From Thermoplasmata archaeon (GTDB lineage: Archaea > Thermoplasmatota > Thermoplasmata > JAGHBH01), in contig DAOVJP010000004.1 of the NCBI GenBank assembly GCA_030673205.1, positions 1 through 19,619 on the forward strand: 19,619 nt of DNA, read 5' to 3'. The notes under the pieces were generated by a model. That model saw only the letters and a program-made list of their open reading frames with translations, was not told where the DNA came from and searched no databases. This document shows positions 7,289 to 14,576 of the stretch, piece after piece. The translations under genes were made by a program, and so were the position numbers. Positions within the stretch are counted from its first letter, which is position 1. Each line of letters opens with the position of its first letter.

Positions 7289-7957
7289 TCAGAGCCCCCA
7301 CGTCCTCATTCCACGGTATATGGCGGCTGCGGCGCCGAAGCCGTTGTCTATGTTCACCACAGTTATGCCAGGAACACAGGAGTTCAACATCCCCAATAGG
7401 GCGGAGAGACCCTGAAAAGAGGACCCATATCCGATGGACGTGGGGACGGCCACCACCGGTTGGCTCAATGTACTGGCCACCACCGAAGGAAGGGCGCCCT
7501 CCATACCAGCCACCACCACGACCCCCATCTTCGGTTCCTCTCTAAGGACATCCAATATGCTCTCCACCCGGTGCATTCCAGCGACGCCCCGGTCGTATGC
7601 CCGGAGGGGATCGATGCCCAGATATTCCAACGAAAAGGCCGCCTCCTCTGCCACCGGCACGTCCGATGTGCCAGCAGATATGACGGCGCACCTACCCACA
7701 TCCCTTTTCCAGTTCCCCCCTATCTTTGCCACCCCCGCCTTCTCGTCCGCTTCCACATCCCCGCCATATCTATCCATGATGGCGTCCAGCTGTTTGGCGT
7801 TGGCCTTGGTGACCAGGACCGGATGTTCGTTCAGAAGGCCTTCCACAGCGCCCAGCAGCGCCTTCTCGTTCTTACCCATGGCGAACACCACCTCCGGTAG
7901 GCCGGTCCTCTTCCCCCTCTTCCTGTCCACCATGATCCCTTCTCCTTCTTCGCCCAT
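7289..7957 (-). CDS. larB: LarB, pyridinium-3,5-biscarboxylic acid mononucleotide synthase
   Basis: 222 residues. LarB carboxylates and hydrolyses nicotinic acid adenine dinucleotide in the first step towards the nickel-pincer nucleotide cofactor. The C-terminal PurE-like domain is very clear: VISAGTSDVPVAEEAAFS, then GMEGALPSVVAS, then PTSIGYGSSFQGLSALLGML and VVNIDNGFGAAAAI near the end. The N-terminal half (about 1-95) is the shorter leading domain with GLPEVVFAMGK. ATG 7957 overlaps the LarE stop by one base (TAATG) and has GAGGAGG about eight bases upstream, so the two are translationally coupled; the longer frame reaching into larE is not needed. Older annotations call this family NCAIR mutase-related or AIR carboxylase-like. 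Confidence 0.9.
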   Translation of the reverse strand: MGEEGEGIMVDRKRGKRTGLPEVVFAMGKNEKALLGAVEGLLNEHPVLVTKANAKQLDAIMDRYGGDVEADEKAGVAKIGGNWKRDVGRCAVISAGTSDVPVAEEAAFSLEYLGIDPLRAYDRGVAGMHRVESILDVLREEPKMGVVVVAGMEGALPSVVASTLSQPVVAVPTSIGYGSSFQGLSALLGMLNSCVPGITVVNIDNGFGAAAAIYRGMRTWGL

Positions 7958-8808
7958 TACCGGTCCTCCTCTTTCTCTGTATCCCCCAACGTCATCCCTC
8001 TCATGCCAGCAGGGATGTATCCGCCGAGGTCCAATGCGACCCAAAGCCAACCAAGGTCTTTGATGGCCGGTTCTAGTGCAGCGAGGCCTAGGAAGCTCTC
8101 CACAGTGACCCCTTCTATCTCTATCCTTACTCCTCTTCCTTCTTGTCTCGCTCTGACCATCTTGAACCCCCGCGCCCTGATCATCTCCTCCGTGGCGTCT
8201 ATTCTCTTCAACATCTTCTTTTCTATGCGCGTTCCCACTGGTATTCTAGAGGACAGACAGGCAGAGGGAGGTCTGTCCGCGATGTCCAAACCCTCTTCTC
8301 TCGCCAGCATTCGTATGTCCTCCTTTCTCAGCCCCGCCCTTTTCAAGGGAGATAGAATGCCGTGTTCTCGGGCGGCCCTCTGCCCTTTTCGATCCTCTTC
8401 CATATCGGACGCGTTCTCTCCATCCAGGACCGCAGCCAACCCCTCTTCTCTTGCCATATCGCCGAGGCGTTCGAACAAACGGTCCTTGCAGAGATAACAT
8501 CTGTCCTCAGTGTTCTCCAACACCTCGGAGGAGAGGGAGGGCTCGTTCAAGACCCGATGTTCCAACCCCCATTCGTTCGCCAGCCGTGCCGCGCTCTCCA
8601 TATCGGTCCGGGGAGTGGAAGGGTCAAGAATGGTCAGGCATAGGACCCGCCCTGGAACGCTGCGCCCTGCTTGGAGGCATAGATATGCGCTGTCTAGTCC
8701 TCCGGAGAATGCGACTATGCAGCTATCGATGCCCTCCAGCACCTCCCGCAACCCTTTCCTCTTCTCATCCAGTTCAGGCGATCTCTTTGTTATGATCTGG
8801 CTGTTCAT
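7957..8808 (-). CDS. larE: LarE, ATP-dependent sulfur transferase for the nickel-pincer cofactor
   Basis: 283 residues. LarE converts the two carboxylates of the LarB product to thiocarboxylates. The N-type ATP pyrophosphatase loop is SGGLDS at 35-40. DGENASD at 129-135 and the PSACLSSRIPVG block at 181-192 are family hallmarks. Cys184 in that block corresponds to the sulfur-donor cysteine of single-cysteine LarE. Here there is also a CxxC pair, Cys104 and Cys107 (EDRCYLCKDRLF), giving the three-cysteine pattern associated with [4Fe-4S] LarE homologues. ATG 8808 is supported by a near-perfect Shine-Dalgarno site GGAGGTG seven bases upstream. The first 35 bases overlap the 3' end of the MscS gene. 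LarC, the nickel-inserting enzyme, is not in the window. Confidence 0.9.
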   Translation of the reverse strand: MNSQIITKRSPELDEKRKGLREVLEGIDSCIVAFSGGLDSAYLCLQAGRSVPGRVLCLTILDPSTPRTDMESAARLANEWGLEHRVLNEPSLSSEVLENTEDRCYLCKDRLFERLGDMAREEGLAAVLDGENASDMEEDRKGQRAAREHGILSPLKRAGLRKEDIRMLAREEGLDIADRPPSACLSSRIPVGTRIEKKMLKRIDATEEMIRARGFKMVRARQEGRGVRIEIEGVTVESFLGLAALEPAIKDLGWLWVALDLGGYIPAGMRGMTLGDTEKEEDR

Positions 8809-9895
8809 GCCGGACCACCTCCACATGAGGATATGCTATGGATAGACACGGCTCTTCTTTTACAGCAGAGAGAAAGCGCTTCGTTATCTCCGACCGCATG
8901 TAGAAACGGTCGTGCATGGTGACCATGTACAACACCCCCAGTTCGACGCCGGAGTCCCGGCTCTGCCAGAACACCCGGGGCTTCTTTGGCATCGCCCGAA
9001 CCAACTCTTTTGTCTCGGCGTCCTTCGTAGCCTTCACGAAGTCCACGTCGGCGGAGCCCAGCACCTCCCTCACTATGTCCAAGAGGACAGCCTCTCCACG
9101 GGCTATGTCGCTCTCGTAGGTGAGGGACACGGCCAGATATTCGTATATGAACTTGTTGTGTCTGGTATAGTTGGCTACCCCTTTCTCCAATATCATCCGA
9201 TTGGGTATGGTGACGAACCTCCCGGTGTACAGATCTCCGTTGACCCAGTTGCCCATCTCCCGCACCATGGTGGAACTGAGGCTGACATCCACCACATACC
9301 CCCGGATGTCCCCCATCTCTATGATATCCCCTATCTTGTAGGGTTGGCTAAAGATTATCTGGAACCAGGCGGCCACGTTCTGCAGGGACGTAGAAAGGGA
9401 GTAGATGAGGGCGGCTATTATGACGGCCACCCAGACCATGGACGCCCACACATCTCCGAACAACAAGAGGATGATAGCTATGCCCACCAGAAGCCATACG
9501 CCATAGGAGATGAAGCGCCAGATCATCCTGGCAGAGCTCTCCACGCCCTGGTATCGTTTCACCAAACGGTTCATACCGAAATTGGCCAGGTCCAGTGCCA
9601 GTTTGATTATGATGATGACCACGAGCACGCCCACGATGAGCGGGGCGTTCTCCACCACCACATCCACCAACTCTCCCGCCGGGTCGAAGAAACGGAAGGA
9701 TATGCCGAGGAAGGCCACCACTATGAGCAGAACGAGCTCCAGGCCTATGGCCCAGAGGAATATATGGGATATCTCCTTCCTCTCCTTCCTACTGGGCGGC
9801 CTGTCTGAACCATTCTCGCTCCATTCTCTTTTGGACACGGACCCCCAACTCTCTACACTATCTATTAACTTATCCCTCGACGGGGCTTCGAGCAC
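8774..9895 (-). CDS. MscS-family mechanosensitive channel
   Basis: 373 residues. A small-conductance mechanosensitive-type channel of the cytoplasmic membrane, expected to release solutes on osmotic down-shock. A polar N-terminus (1-44) is followed by spans at about 46-68, 84-107, 127-150 and a Gly/Ala/Ser-rich pore-lining helix (about 152-180, VWVAVIIAALIYSLSTSLQN). The MscS beta-domain follows: PYKIGDIIEMGDIRGYVVDV, then FVTIPNRMIL. The C-terminal alpha/beta region is of normal length. The start is GTG 9895, with a TATA-like element about 21 bases upstream and no ribosome site; a GTG 57 bases inside is an alternative. The 3' end overlaps larE, so the channel and cofactor genes share a transcript. 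Confidence 0.88.
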   Translation of the reverse strand: MLEAPSRDKLIDSVESWGSVSKREWSENGSDRPPSRKERKEISHIFLWAIGLELVLLIVVAFLGISFRFFDPAGELVDVVVENAPLIVGVLVVIIIIKLALDLANFGMNRLVKRYQGVESSARMIWRFISYGVWLLVGIAIILLLFGDVWASMVWVAVIIAALIYSLSTSLQNVAAWFQIIFSQPYKIGDIIEMGDIRGYVVDVSLSSTMVREMGNWVNGDLYTGRFVTIPNRMILEKGVANYTRHNKFIYEYLAVSLTYESDIARGEAVLLDIVREVLGSADVDFVKATKDAETKELVRAMPKKPRVFWQSRDSGVELGVLYMVTMHDRFYMRSEITKRFLSAVKEEPCLSIAYPHVEVVRHEQPDHNKEIA

Positions 9896-10007
9896 AACGT
9901 CGAGATGTGGAGGTATAAGAGGGAAGGATTAGTGGTGGGAGGGGAGGTGGATGGTTGGAGAGATATGGTGTCAAACATTATATACCGAGAAGAAGATAGG
10001 AACTTGC
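9896..10007. promoter_or_regulatory. divergent promoter region of the MscS and UPF0282 genes
   Basis: On the minus strand, CTTATACC (9912-9919) lies about 21 bases before the MscS GTG. On the plus strand, ATTATATACC (9977-9986) lies about 26 bases before the UPF0282 ATG at 10008. Both transcripts would be leaderless or nearly so. The middle (about 9930-9960) is a G-rich stretch with no gene. Confidence 0.55.
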
Positions 10008-10862
10008 ATGGAAGTGGAATTGCTGGCTTCGGATTCCATGGGTGTGAGGTCCATGGCCACGGCAGTGAGGACGCCTGACCTATCCATGGTGATAGACCCT
10101 GGGGTGGCGCTCGGTCCTCTGCGGTTCAGCTTGCCCCCTGCTTCCGTGGAGGAGAAGGAGTTGGAGGTTCAGGCCAGGAAGATAGATGATGCGGCGGACA
10201 AGGCGGATATCCTGGTCCTTTCTCACTATCATTATGACCATCATACGCCAGTGGCGGATATGTTCAAAGGAAAGAAGGTGTTTCTCAAGGACATACGTTC
10301 CAACATCAACAAGAGCCAGAAAGGCAGAGCGGAGCATCTGTTATCCCTCATAGATGGAGAGGCGGACATCGTATTCTCCGATGGCCAGATGGTGGAGGAG
10401 GGCGATACGACCATACTTTTCTCTCCTCCGTTTCCGCACGGGCCACAGGGGACGAGACTGGGATATGTGATAATGACCGCCGTCTCCCATGGAGGGGAGA
10501 GGGTGGTGCATACCAGTGATGTGGAGGGCCTTCTCACCGAGGAAGAGCTCGAGTGGGTGGTGTCCATGGACCCCACGCTGGTGGTGGCCGACGGCCCCCC
10601 AACATATCTGCTCGGATTCAAGTTCAGCAGGAAGAGCTTGGAGGACAGCATATCCAATCTAGGAAAGCTGTTGGACAGGACGAAATGCCGGTTGGTCGTC
10701 GACCATCATCTGCTGAGGGACATGAGATACAAGGAGAAGATGGGAGGGCTCTTTGAGGATCGGGGATCGAAGGTGACCACGTTTGCGGGATACAATGGTG
10801 TGGAGCCCCGGCTGTTGGAAGCCCGTAGGAAAGAATTTCACAAGAAGAGAGGTGAGAACTGA
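10008..10862 (+). CDS. UPF0282-family metallo-beta-lactamase-fold protein
   Basis: 284 residues. A predicted metal-dependent hydrolase of the metallo-beta-lactamase fold; the substrate of this archaeal family is unknown to me. The N-terminus has the family pattern SMGVRSMATAV and MVIDPGVALGP, and the metal-binding motif SHYHYDHHTP occupies residues 72-81 (His73, His75, Asp77, His78). Later ligand candidates are HTSDVEG and, near the C-terminus, VVDHHLLRD. ATG 10008 is chosen over an in-frame ATG at 9951 because the TATA box at 9977-9986 lies between them and the family's conserved start aligns with it. Its TGA overlaps the ATG of the next gene by one base, so the two are coupled. Confidence 0.85.
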   Translation: MEVELLASDSMGVRSMATAVRTPDLSMVIDPGVALGPLRFSLPPASVEEKELEVQARKIDDAADKADILVLSHYHYDHHTPVADMFKGKKVFLKDIRSNINKSQKGRAEHLLSLIDGEADIVFSDGQMVEEGDTTILFSPPFPHGPQGTRLGYVIMTAVSHGGERVVHTSDVEGLLTEEELEWVVSMDPTLVVADGPPTYLLGFKFSRKSLEDSISNLGKLLDRTKCRLVVDHHLLRDMRYKEKMGGLFEDRGSKVTTFAGYNGVEPRLLEARRKEFHKKRGEN

Positions 10863-11971
10863 TGCCGATGGACACAGGCATCATGGTGCTGTTGATGGCC
10901 GCTGGAGTATTGGGAGTGCCTCTGTTCATAGTGATGATGATACGCTTCTTGAAAGCGAGGTCCAACCGCATGGTGGTCGAGATCAAAAGCGAGAAGGGGT
11001 TGGTCGAGGATGAGGCCTACAACTCGTTGAAGCGTACAGAGAGGATATTGGAATACATGCGGGGCAAGGGGATGGACACATCCAGTGCCAGGGACATGCT
11101 GCAAATGGCCAGAGAAGCCTATGGGGATGGTGATAGGGTCGCTTCACTGGACTATTCCGATAGGGCGAAGGTTCTGTTGATGCACAGTAAAGAACAAATG
11201 GCCGCACAGCCCTCTCCCCCGGTGGAAGAGGAGCCGGAGCAAGAGATCGCAGGCACGCTCTCCACCGCCCCCCAGAAGGAGGATCCTAGGATGGCTAGAT
11301 TGAACAGAGGACAGGAGGAAGAGGAAGGGATAGGGACGTTGAACGAGCTCCATGAAAAGGCGCAGGAGGCGCTGGACCAACGCAGCAACAAGCTCCCTGC
11401 AAAATTCATGATACAGAGGGCCCGTGAATCCCTGGATAAGGTGGAGGAGGAGTTGAAGGGAGATGGCTCGGAAGAGATGGATGAGGTGAAGGAGGGGCTG
11501 GTAGAGGATGGCTTGGAAGAGCTGGATAAGGCCGAAGAGGCCTTTGACAACGAAGATTATGCTCGCGCTTTATACCATGCAAATAGGGCCAGGAAACTGG
11601 CGGAGGGGGAGGACATAACACCCGATGCACACGTGGCCGTGGGCGATGGCGAAGTAGAGATCGTGGATAAGGGAGAAGAGACACGTGGGGAGCGTGAGGA
11701 AGGGGAGATGGGAGAAGGGGAGATAGGTGGAGAGCGTGGCGAAGGGGAGATGGGAGAAGGGGAGATAGGTGGAGAGCGTGGCGAAGGGGAAATGGAGGAA
11801 CCGAAGGAAGAGACCTGTCCATCATGTGGAGAAAAGGTGGAAGAGGATTCCATGTTCTGTAGACACTGCGGCACACGCCTGCTGGAGGAGATACTCGTCT
11901 GCTCTGGTTGTGGGAAAGATATACCGGTGGACAGCGTGTTCTGCCCGAAATGTGGGCATAAGATAGGTTGA
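10862..11971 (+). CDS. membrane-anchored double zinc-ribbon protein with helical repeats
   Basis: 369 residues, not assigned to a named family. A single N-terminal membrane span (about 7-29) is followed by a basic stretch (KARSNR). A helical hairpin at 72-106 (SARDMLQMAREAY, then SLDYSDRAKVLL) resembles a second at 216-249 (GLEELDKAEEAF, then ARALYHANRARKLAEG), with acidic linkers between. A Gly/Glu tandem repeat occupies 276-310. Two zinc ribbons close the protein: Cys319/322/333/336 and Cys347/350/361/364. The span could be a signal anchor, with the rest in the cytoplasm as the basic flank suggests. The start ATG overlaps the upstream TGA and has GAGGTGA seven bases before it. The role is unknown; zinc ribbons plus helical hairpins suggest protein-protein or nucleic-acid contacts near the membrane. 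Confidence 0.75.
   Translation: MPMDTGIMVLLMAAGVLGVPLFIVMMIRFLKARSNRMVVEIKSEKGLVEDEAYNSLKRTERILEYMRGKGMDTSSARDMLQMAREAYGDGDRVASLDYSDRAKVLLMHSKEQMAAQPSPPVEEEPEQEIAGTLSTAPQKEDPRMARLNRGQEEEEGIGTLNELHEKAQEALDQRSNKLPAKFMIQRARESLDKVEEELKGDGSEEMDEVKEGLVEDGLEELDKAEEAFDNEDYARALYHANRARKLAEGEDITPDAHVAVGDGEVEIVDKGEETRGEREEGEMGEGEIGGERGEGEMGEGEIGGERGEGEMEEPKEETCPSCGEKVEEDSMFCRHCGTRLLEEILVCSGCGKDIPVDSVFCPKCGHKIG
11687..11796 (+). repeat. 42-bp in-frame tandem repeat, about 2.6 copies
   Basis: Copies start at 11687, 11729 and 11771, the last one partial. Each full copy encodes 14 residues, GERGEGEMGEGEIG, with the first copy reading GEREEGEMGEGEIG. Copies 1 and 2 differ at only a few bases, so the duplication looks recent. 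The unit itself is built from shorter GGGGAGAT-like pieces, a likely slippage or unequal-exchange site that changes the length of the acidic linker before the zinc ribbons without breaking the frame. Confidence 0.9.
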
Positions 11972-12062
11972 GAGAGGGCAGTGGCCGTTGTTAAGGACGG
12001 CAGTGGGATTGGGTAGTGGCCTGAGGGTATGAGCAGCGGCCTGGGGGGGTATGGGTAGTGAA
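11972..12062. other. convergent gap with degenerate G-rich repeats
   Basis: No gene is visible. The right half holds two imperfect copies of a G-rich unit of about 20-22 bases, 12013-12032 and 12033-12054 (GTAGTGGCCTGAGGGTATGA and a variant), followed by the start of a third. There is no clear hairpin with a T run. It may simply be simple-sequence drift between two stop codons. Confidence 0.4.
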
Positions 12063-13406
12063 CTATTCGGAAAGTTGAGAGGCGACCATCTCCGAGGCCA
12101 GCCGCAAGAACTCCTCTTCCTTTTCCGTCTCAACACTGGCTCCGGATGCTATCGGATGCCCCCCTCCTTCCCCGCCGCACCTCTTCCCTGTGGAATTGCA
12201 CACCTTTGAGAGGTCCAACCCGTTATCCACAAGGCTTCTGGTACCTCGAGAAGAGATATTGGTCTTCCCATCAACCCGAGATAGGACGAAGGTAGCCTTC
12301 CCCTGGGGCAATATGAACTGCATGCCTATCCCGGCCAGGGCGCCGTTCAAGGAGGCCTTGTCAGAGACGATATATTGTATAGGCCCGATCTCCTGCGCCC
12401 CTTTCTCCTCCATATCGTTCAATCGTTCGAGCAGCGAACTCCTATAGGACCCATATGCCTTTGACACATCATCCAATGCCCACGATGCCCCCATGAGCAT
12501 GGCCACCCCTACGCCGCCGATCTTATCCTTTCCGGATGCATTGGCATGATCAACCAGGGTGTCCAGGCGTCTTCCTGTGCTCTTTTCTACATATTTGGGA
12601 CCGGCTATGTTCTCTATTCCGACCGGGTCCGCTCCTCGCTCCACGAGCCCAATTGCCAACAGAGAGGCTAGGCGCCTCATCTCCCCCTCTTCCAATCCGT
12701 GGAGAGATGCATCGGGGACGAAGCTGTTCTTTTCAAGGAAGGATGTGCTCCTCTCTGTACTTCCAGATAGTCCTGGGAAATAGGGGTCGAAGGAACCGGA
12801 CACAGCTTCTACCAGCGTATCTCCATCAGCCGCCAATCCCCATGGACGCTCCACCAACCCCTTCTTCACGGCTGCCTCCACAATGAGCTTGTTGACGCCC
12901 TTGAAACCGCCTAGGTGTTGTTTGTCCCCTATCATGCCCACCATGGCCAAGGGAGCTAGGTCCCAATTCTCATAGTCCAGGCATAGGGAGAAAAGGAATG
13001 CCAGGCTCGCCGCACATGCCTCGTTGGTCCCATCCACCCCTAATATGTGGGTGTTCACATGGAACACCTTCTCGCTATCCCTAGCTGGTTTGTGATGGTC
13101 TAGAACTACGACCATGTGCTTTTCTTCAAGTTCAGAAAGATGGCTGCTTCCCATATCCATGAATATGTAGGTGTCATTTGGGGGCAGTTCCTCCGCGAAC
13201 CTCCTTTCCAGACCCTTCAAGATGGTGGCATGATACCCTATGCCCGCCCTGTCCAACGCCTTGCAGAGTACACTGGCGGCGGATATGCCGTCTGCATCGT
13301 GATGAGAGAACACGCGAATATGTGCTTTGGAAGAGATGATAGCATCCACTCCCTCCATCAAACGATGAGCAAAGACCTCGGATACAAGGTTCGCTATGGT
13401 GGGCAT
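12063..13406 (-). CDS. DHH-family RecJ-like phosphoesterase/nuclease
   Basis: 447 residues. A single-strand nuclease or Cdc45-like component of the DHH superfamily; archaeal members bind GINS. The catalytic motifs are intact: FSHHDADGIS at 33-42, MDMGS at 83-87 and VVVLDHHKP at 99-107. The DHHA1 substrate-binding end has GGEGGGHPIASG at about 411-422. Retention of all metal ligands favours an active nuclease over a purely structural Cdc45. The start is ATG 13406, with GGTGGAG about eight bases upstream. It begins seven bases after the uS15 stop, a gene pair seen in many archaea, so its expression is presumably tied to uS15. Oligoribonuclease-type (NrnA-like) activity is an alternative. Confidence 0.85.
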   Translation of the reverse strand: MPTIANLVSEVFAHRLMEGVDAIISSKAHIRVFSHHDADGISAASVLCKALDRAGIGYHATILKGLERRFAEELPPNDTYIFMDMGSSHLSELEEKHMVVVLDHHKPARDSEKVFHVNTHILGVDGTNEACAASLAFLFSLCLDYENWDLAPLAMVGMIGDKQHLGGFKGVNKLIVEAAVKKGLVERPWGLAADGDTLVEAVSGSFDPYFPGLSGSTERSTSFLEKNSFVPDASLHGLEEGEMRRLASLLAIGLVERGADPVGIENIAGPKYVEKSTGRRLDTLVDHANASGKDKIGGVGVAMLMGASWALDDVSKAYGSYRSSLLERLNDMEEKGAQEIGPIQYIVSDKASLNGALAGIGMQFILPQGKATFVLSRVDGKTNISSRGTRSLVDNGLDLSKVCNSTGKRCGGEGGGHPIASGASVETEKEEEFLRLASEMVASQLSE

Positions 13407-13412
13407 ACCGCC

Positions 13413-13868
13413 CTACTCCACCATGAGTCTAGCATCCGACCTGTTATACTTCCACTTCTCGGGTAGGTCGCCCTGCCTCTTGTAATATTTCGCGAGGCGC
13501 CTTATCTTAGACTCTGTAAGGTGGAGGCCTCTCTTGTTGTGCAGGTCCCTGGGATTCTCTTTGGTATGAGCGATCATCTTGACCGCAGTCTTCAAAAGGT
13601 TCATGAGGTCATCAGGCATCTTCGGGGCCACATTCTTCTCCTTGCAGATGTCCATGACGCTCTTTCCAGTGGCGAGTTTGATGTTGGGAACTCCATACTG
13701 GTCACGTAGCTTTATCCCTATCTCGCTCGAGGACAGGCCCTCTTTGGCATGTGATGCCACAAGCTCCTCTATCTCATCCTTCTGTATAGGAACCCAATCG
13801 GGATTGGAAGATACGTATGGTCTAGTGGATCCAGACTTTCCTTTTCTTCGAGCATGCATTCGGGCCAT
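13413..13868 (-). CDS. rps15: 30S ribosomal protein S15 (uS15)
   Basis: 151 residues, the normal length for archaeal/eukaryotic uS15 (S13e type), which binds 16S rRNA in the platform. The N-terminus MARMHARRKGKSGSTRP and the C-terminal segment with NKRGLHLTESKIRRLAKYYK are diagnostic. The start is ATG 13868, with AAAGGAGA eight or so bases upstream. It is the first gene of a unit with the RecJ-like gene. Confidence 0.95.
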   Translation of the reverse strand: MARMHARRKGKSGSTRPYVSSNPDWVPIQKDEIEELVASHAKEGLSSSEIGIKLRDQYGVPNIKLATGKSVMDICKEKNVAPKMPDDLMNLLKTAVKMIAHTKENPRDLHNKRGLHLTESKIRRLAKYYKRQGDLPEKWKYNRSDARLMVE

Positions 13869-13944
13869 TTAGAGTCTCCTTTTAGAGCGGAGTTCCCCCA
13901 TACTATTACTATACTTAAACATAACCCTATGGATAAACAGGGAT
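13869..13944 (-). promoter_or_regulatory. promoter region of rps15-recJ
   Basis: On the minus strand an AT-rich TATA-like stretch TTTAAGTATA (about 13910-13919) lies roughly 46 bases before the uS15 ATG, leaving a leader of about 20 bases. That leader contains the ribosome site AAGGAG. The upstream membrane-protein gene ends at 13945, so the promoter is confined to this gap. Confidence 0.5.
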
Positions 13945-14460
13945 CTATAGGGAAGCGCCAAGCTCTCTCAACCCCTCTTTGCACTCCATGTTGGCCATGA
14001 AGTCCTCTTTGGATATGCTCTTGCCAGCCTTCTCCCAGCACTCCTCTTCGTTCTCACAGAGCGGGCAGGCCCGGGCCATCATCGTTCGCATCTTCAATTC
14101 TGTCAACCCATCTATAGGCATGTATGTGTCGGCATAGATGACCCCGGTTATCTTGGGGGGATAATCTACCGTCACCTTCTCCCCCGCTCCTTCTTCCTTT
14201 TCTGCTTTCTTGCTCTGCTTTTCCGGTTTGGCCGAGCCGAAGACGACACGCGCCTCCATGAGAAGTACGAGGCCAAGGACAACAGTGGCTATGACACGCC
14301 AGGTATCGAGTCCCAACCCGAAGGGAAATGTGTGGAAGAAGGAGGGCGAGACATGCAGCATGAAAACCCACAAAGTAATGAGGATAGCCACAAGAGGGCC
14401 AGCACGTGCCATGGTGTGTCCTTTTTCGACATGGGCAACGACAACATCCGTATCGGTCAT
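13945..14460 (-). CDS. membrane protein with a cysteine-containing cytoplasmic tail, unknown function
   Basis: 171 residues, family not recognised. Two membrane spans are clear, about 20-42 (LVAILITLWVFMLHVSPSFF) and 55-76 (RVIATVVLGLVLLMEARVV), with a short loop between. A Lys/Glu-rich linker (78-95) leads to a soluble tail with four cysteines: Cys132, Cys135, Cys141 and Cys160. The CPLC-x5-C-x18-C spacing could hold zinc or an iron-sulfur cluster, which is inference. ATG 14460 is preferred to GTG 14466 because GGGAG lies five bases before it. It is followed at 76 bases by rps15 and preceded by carbamate kinase on the same strand. Confidence 0.6.
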   Translation of the reverse strand: MTDTDVVVAHVEKGHTMARAGPLVAILITLWVFMLHVSPSFFHTFPFGLGLDTWRVIATVVLGLVLLMEARVVFGSAKPEKQSKKAEKEEGAGEKVTVDYPPKITGVIYADTYMPIDGLTELKMRTMMARACPLCENEEECWEKAGKSISKEDFMANMECKEGLRELGASL

Positions 14461-14576
14461 GTTCACTCCCTTAGCTGTTACTGAAAATGCCTCACCCTAT
14501 TAACGTTTTGCGTCCGCAAGGGTTTTGTGTCCCTTGCGCCTCTATGCATATGCCCCTATCCTCAGTACAAGACCAT
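14461..14576 (-). promoter_or_regulatory. promoter region with a perfect 8-bp hairpin
   Basis: The gap between carbamate kinase (ending at 14577) and the membrane-protein gene (starting at 14460) holds a perfect inverted repeat CGCAAGGG/CCCTTGCG with an 8-base loop at 14515-14538. On the minus strand it is followed by a TATA-like GTTAATAG near 14498-14505 and then the ribosome site GGGAG. The repeat may be an operator just upstream of this promoter, or a processing or termination structure for the arcC transcript. There is no T run after it. Confidence 0.5.

Noticed and set aside
7289..7957. PurE (AIR carboxylase) as the identity of LarB
   Set aside because: The ISAGTSD and VVNIDNGFGAA motifs, the longer N-terminal domain and the overlap with LarE fit LarB better than purine synthesis.
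7434..8063. A 209-codon plus-strand open frame opposite larB and larE
   Set aside because: The minus strand encodes unmistakable LarB and LarE motifs; the plus frame is Ser/Pro/Thr-rich without any family pattern.
8912..9808. A 298-codon open frame on the plus strand
   Set aside because: It lies fully inside the minus-strand MscS gene, is rich in His, Gly and Tyr in a way that mirrors the membrane codons opposite, and has no promoter or ribosome site.
11687..11796. Tandem repeats considered as a CRISPR array
   Set aside because: The units are directly adjacent with no unique spacers and keep the reading frame of a protein.
11406..11876. A 156-codon minus-strand open frame rich in Pro, Leu and His
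   Set aside because: It is the shadow of the Glu/Gly repeat in the zinc-ribbon gene; the plus-strand frame has paired zinc ribbons and a coupled start.
14461..14576. Possible tRNA or C/D-box sRNA in the gap with the hairpin
   Set aside because: The region lacks a cloverleaf, a T-loop sequence and a properly spaced pair of C and D boxes; only the single hairpin is clear.
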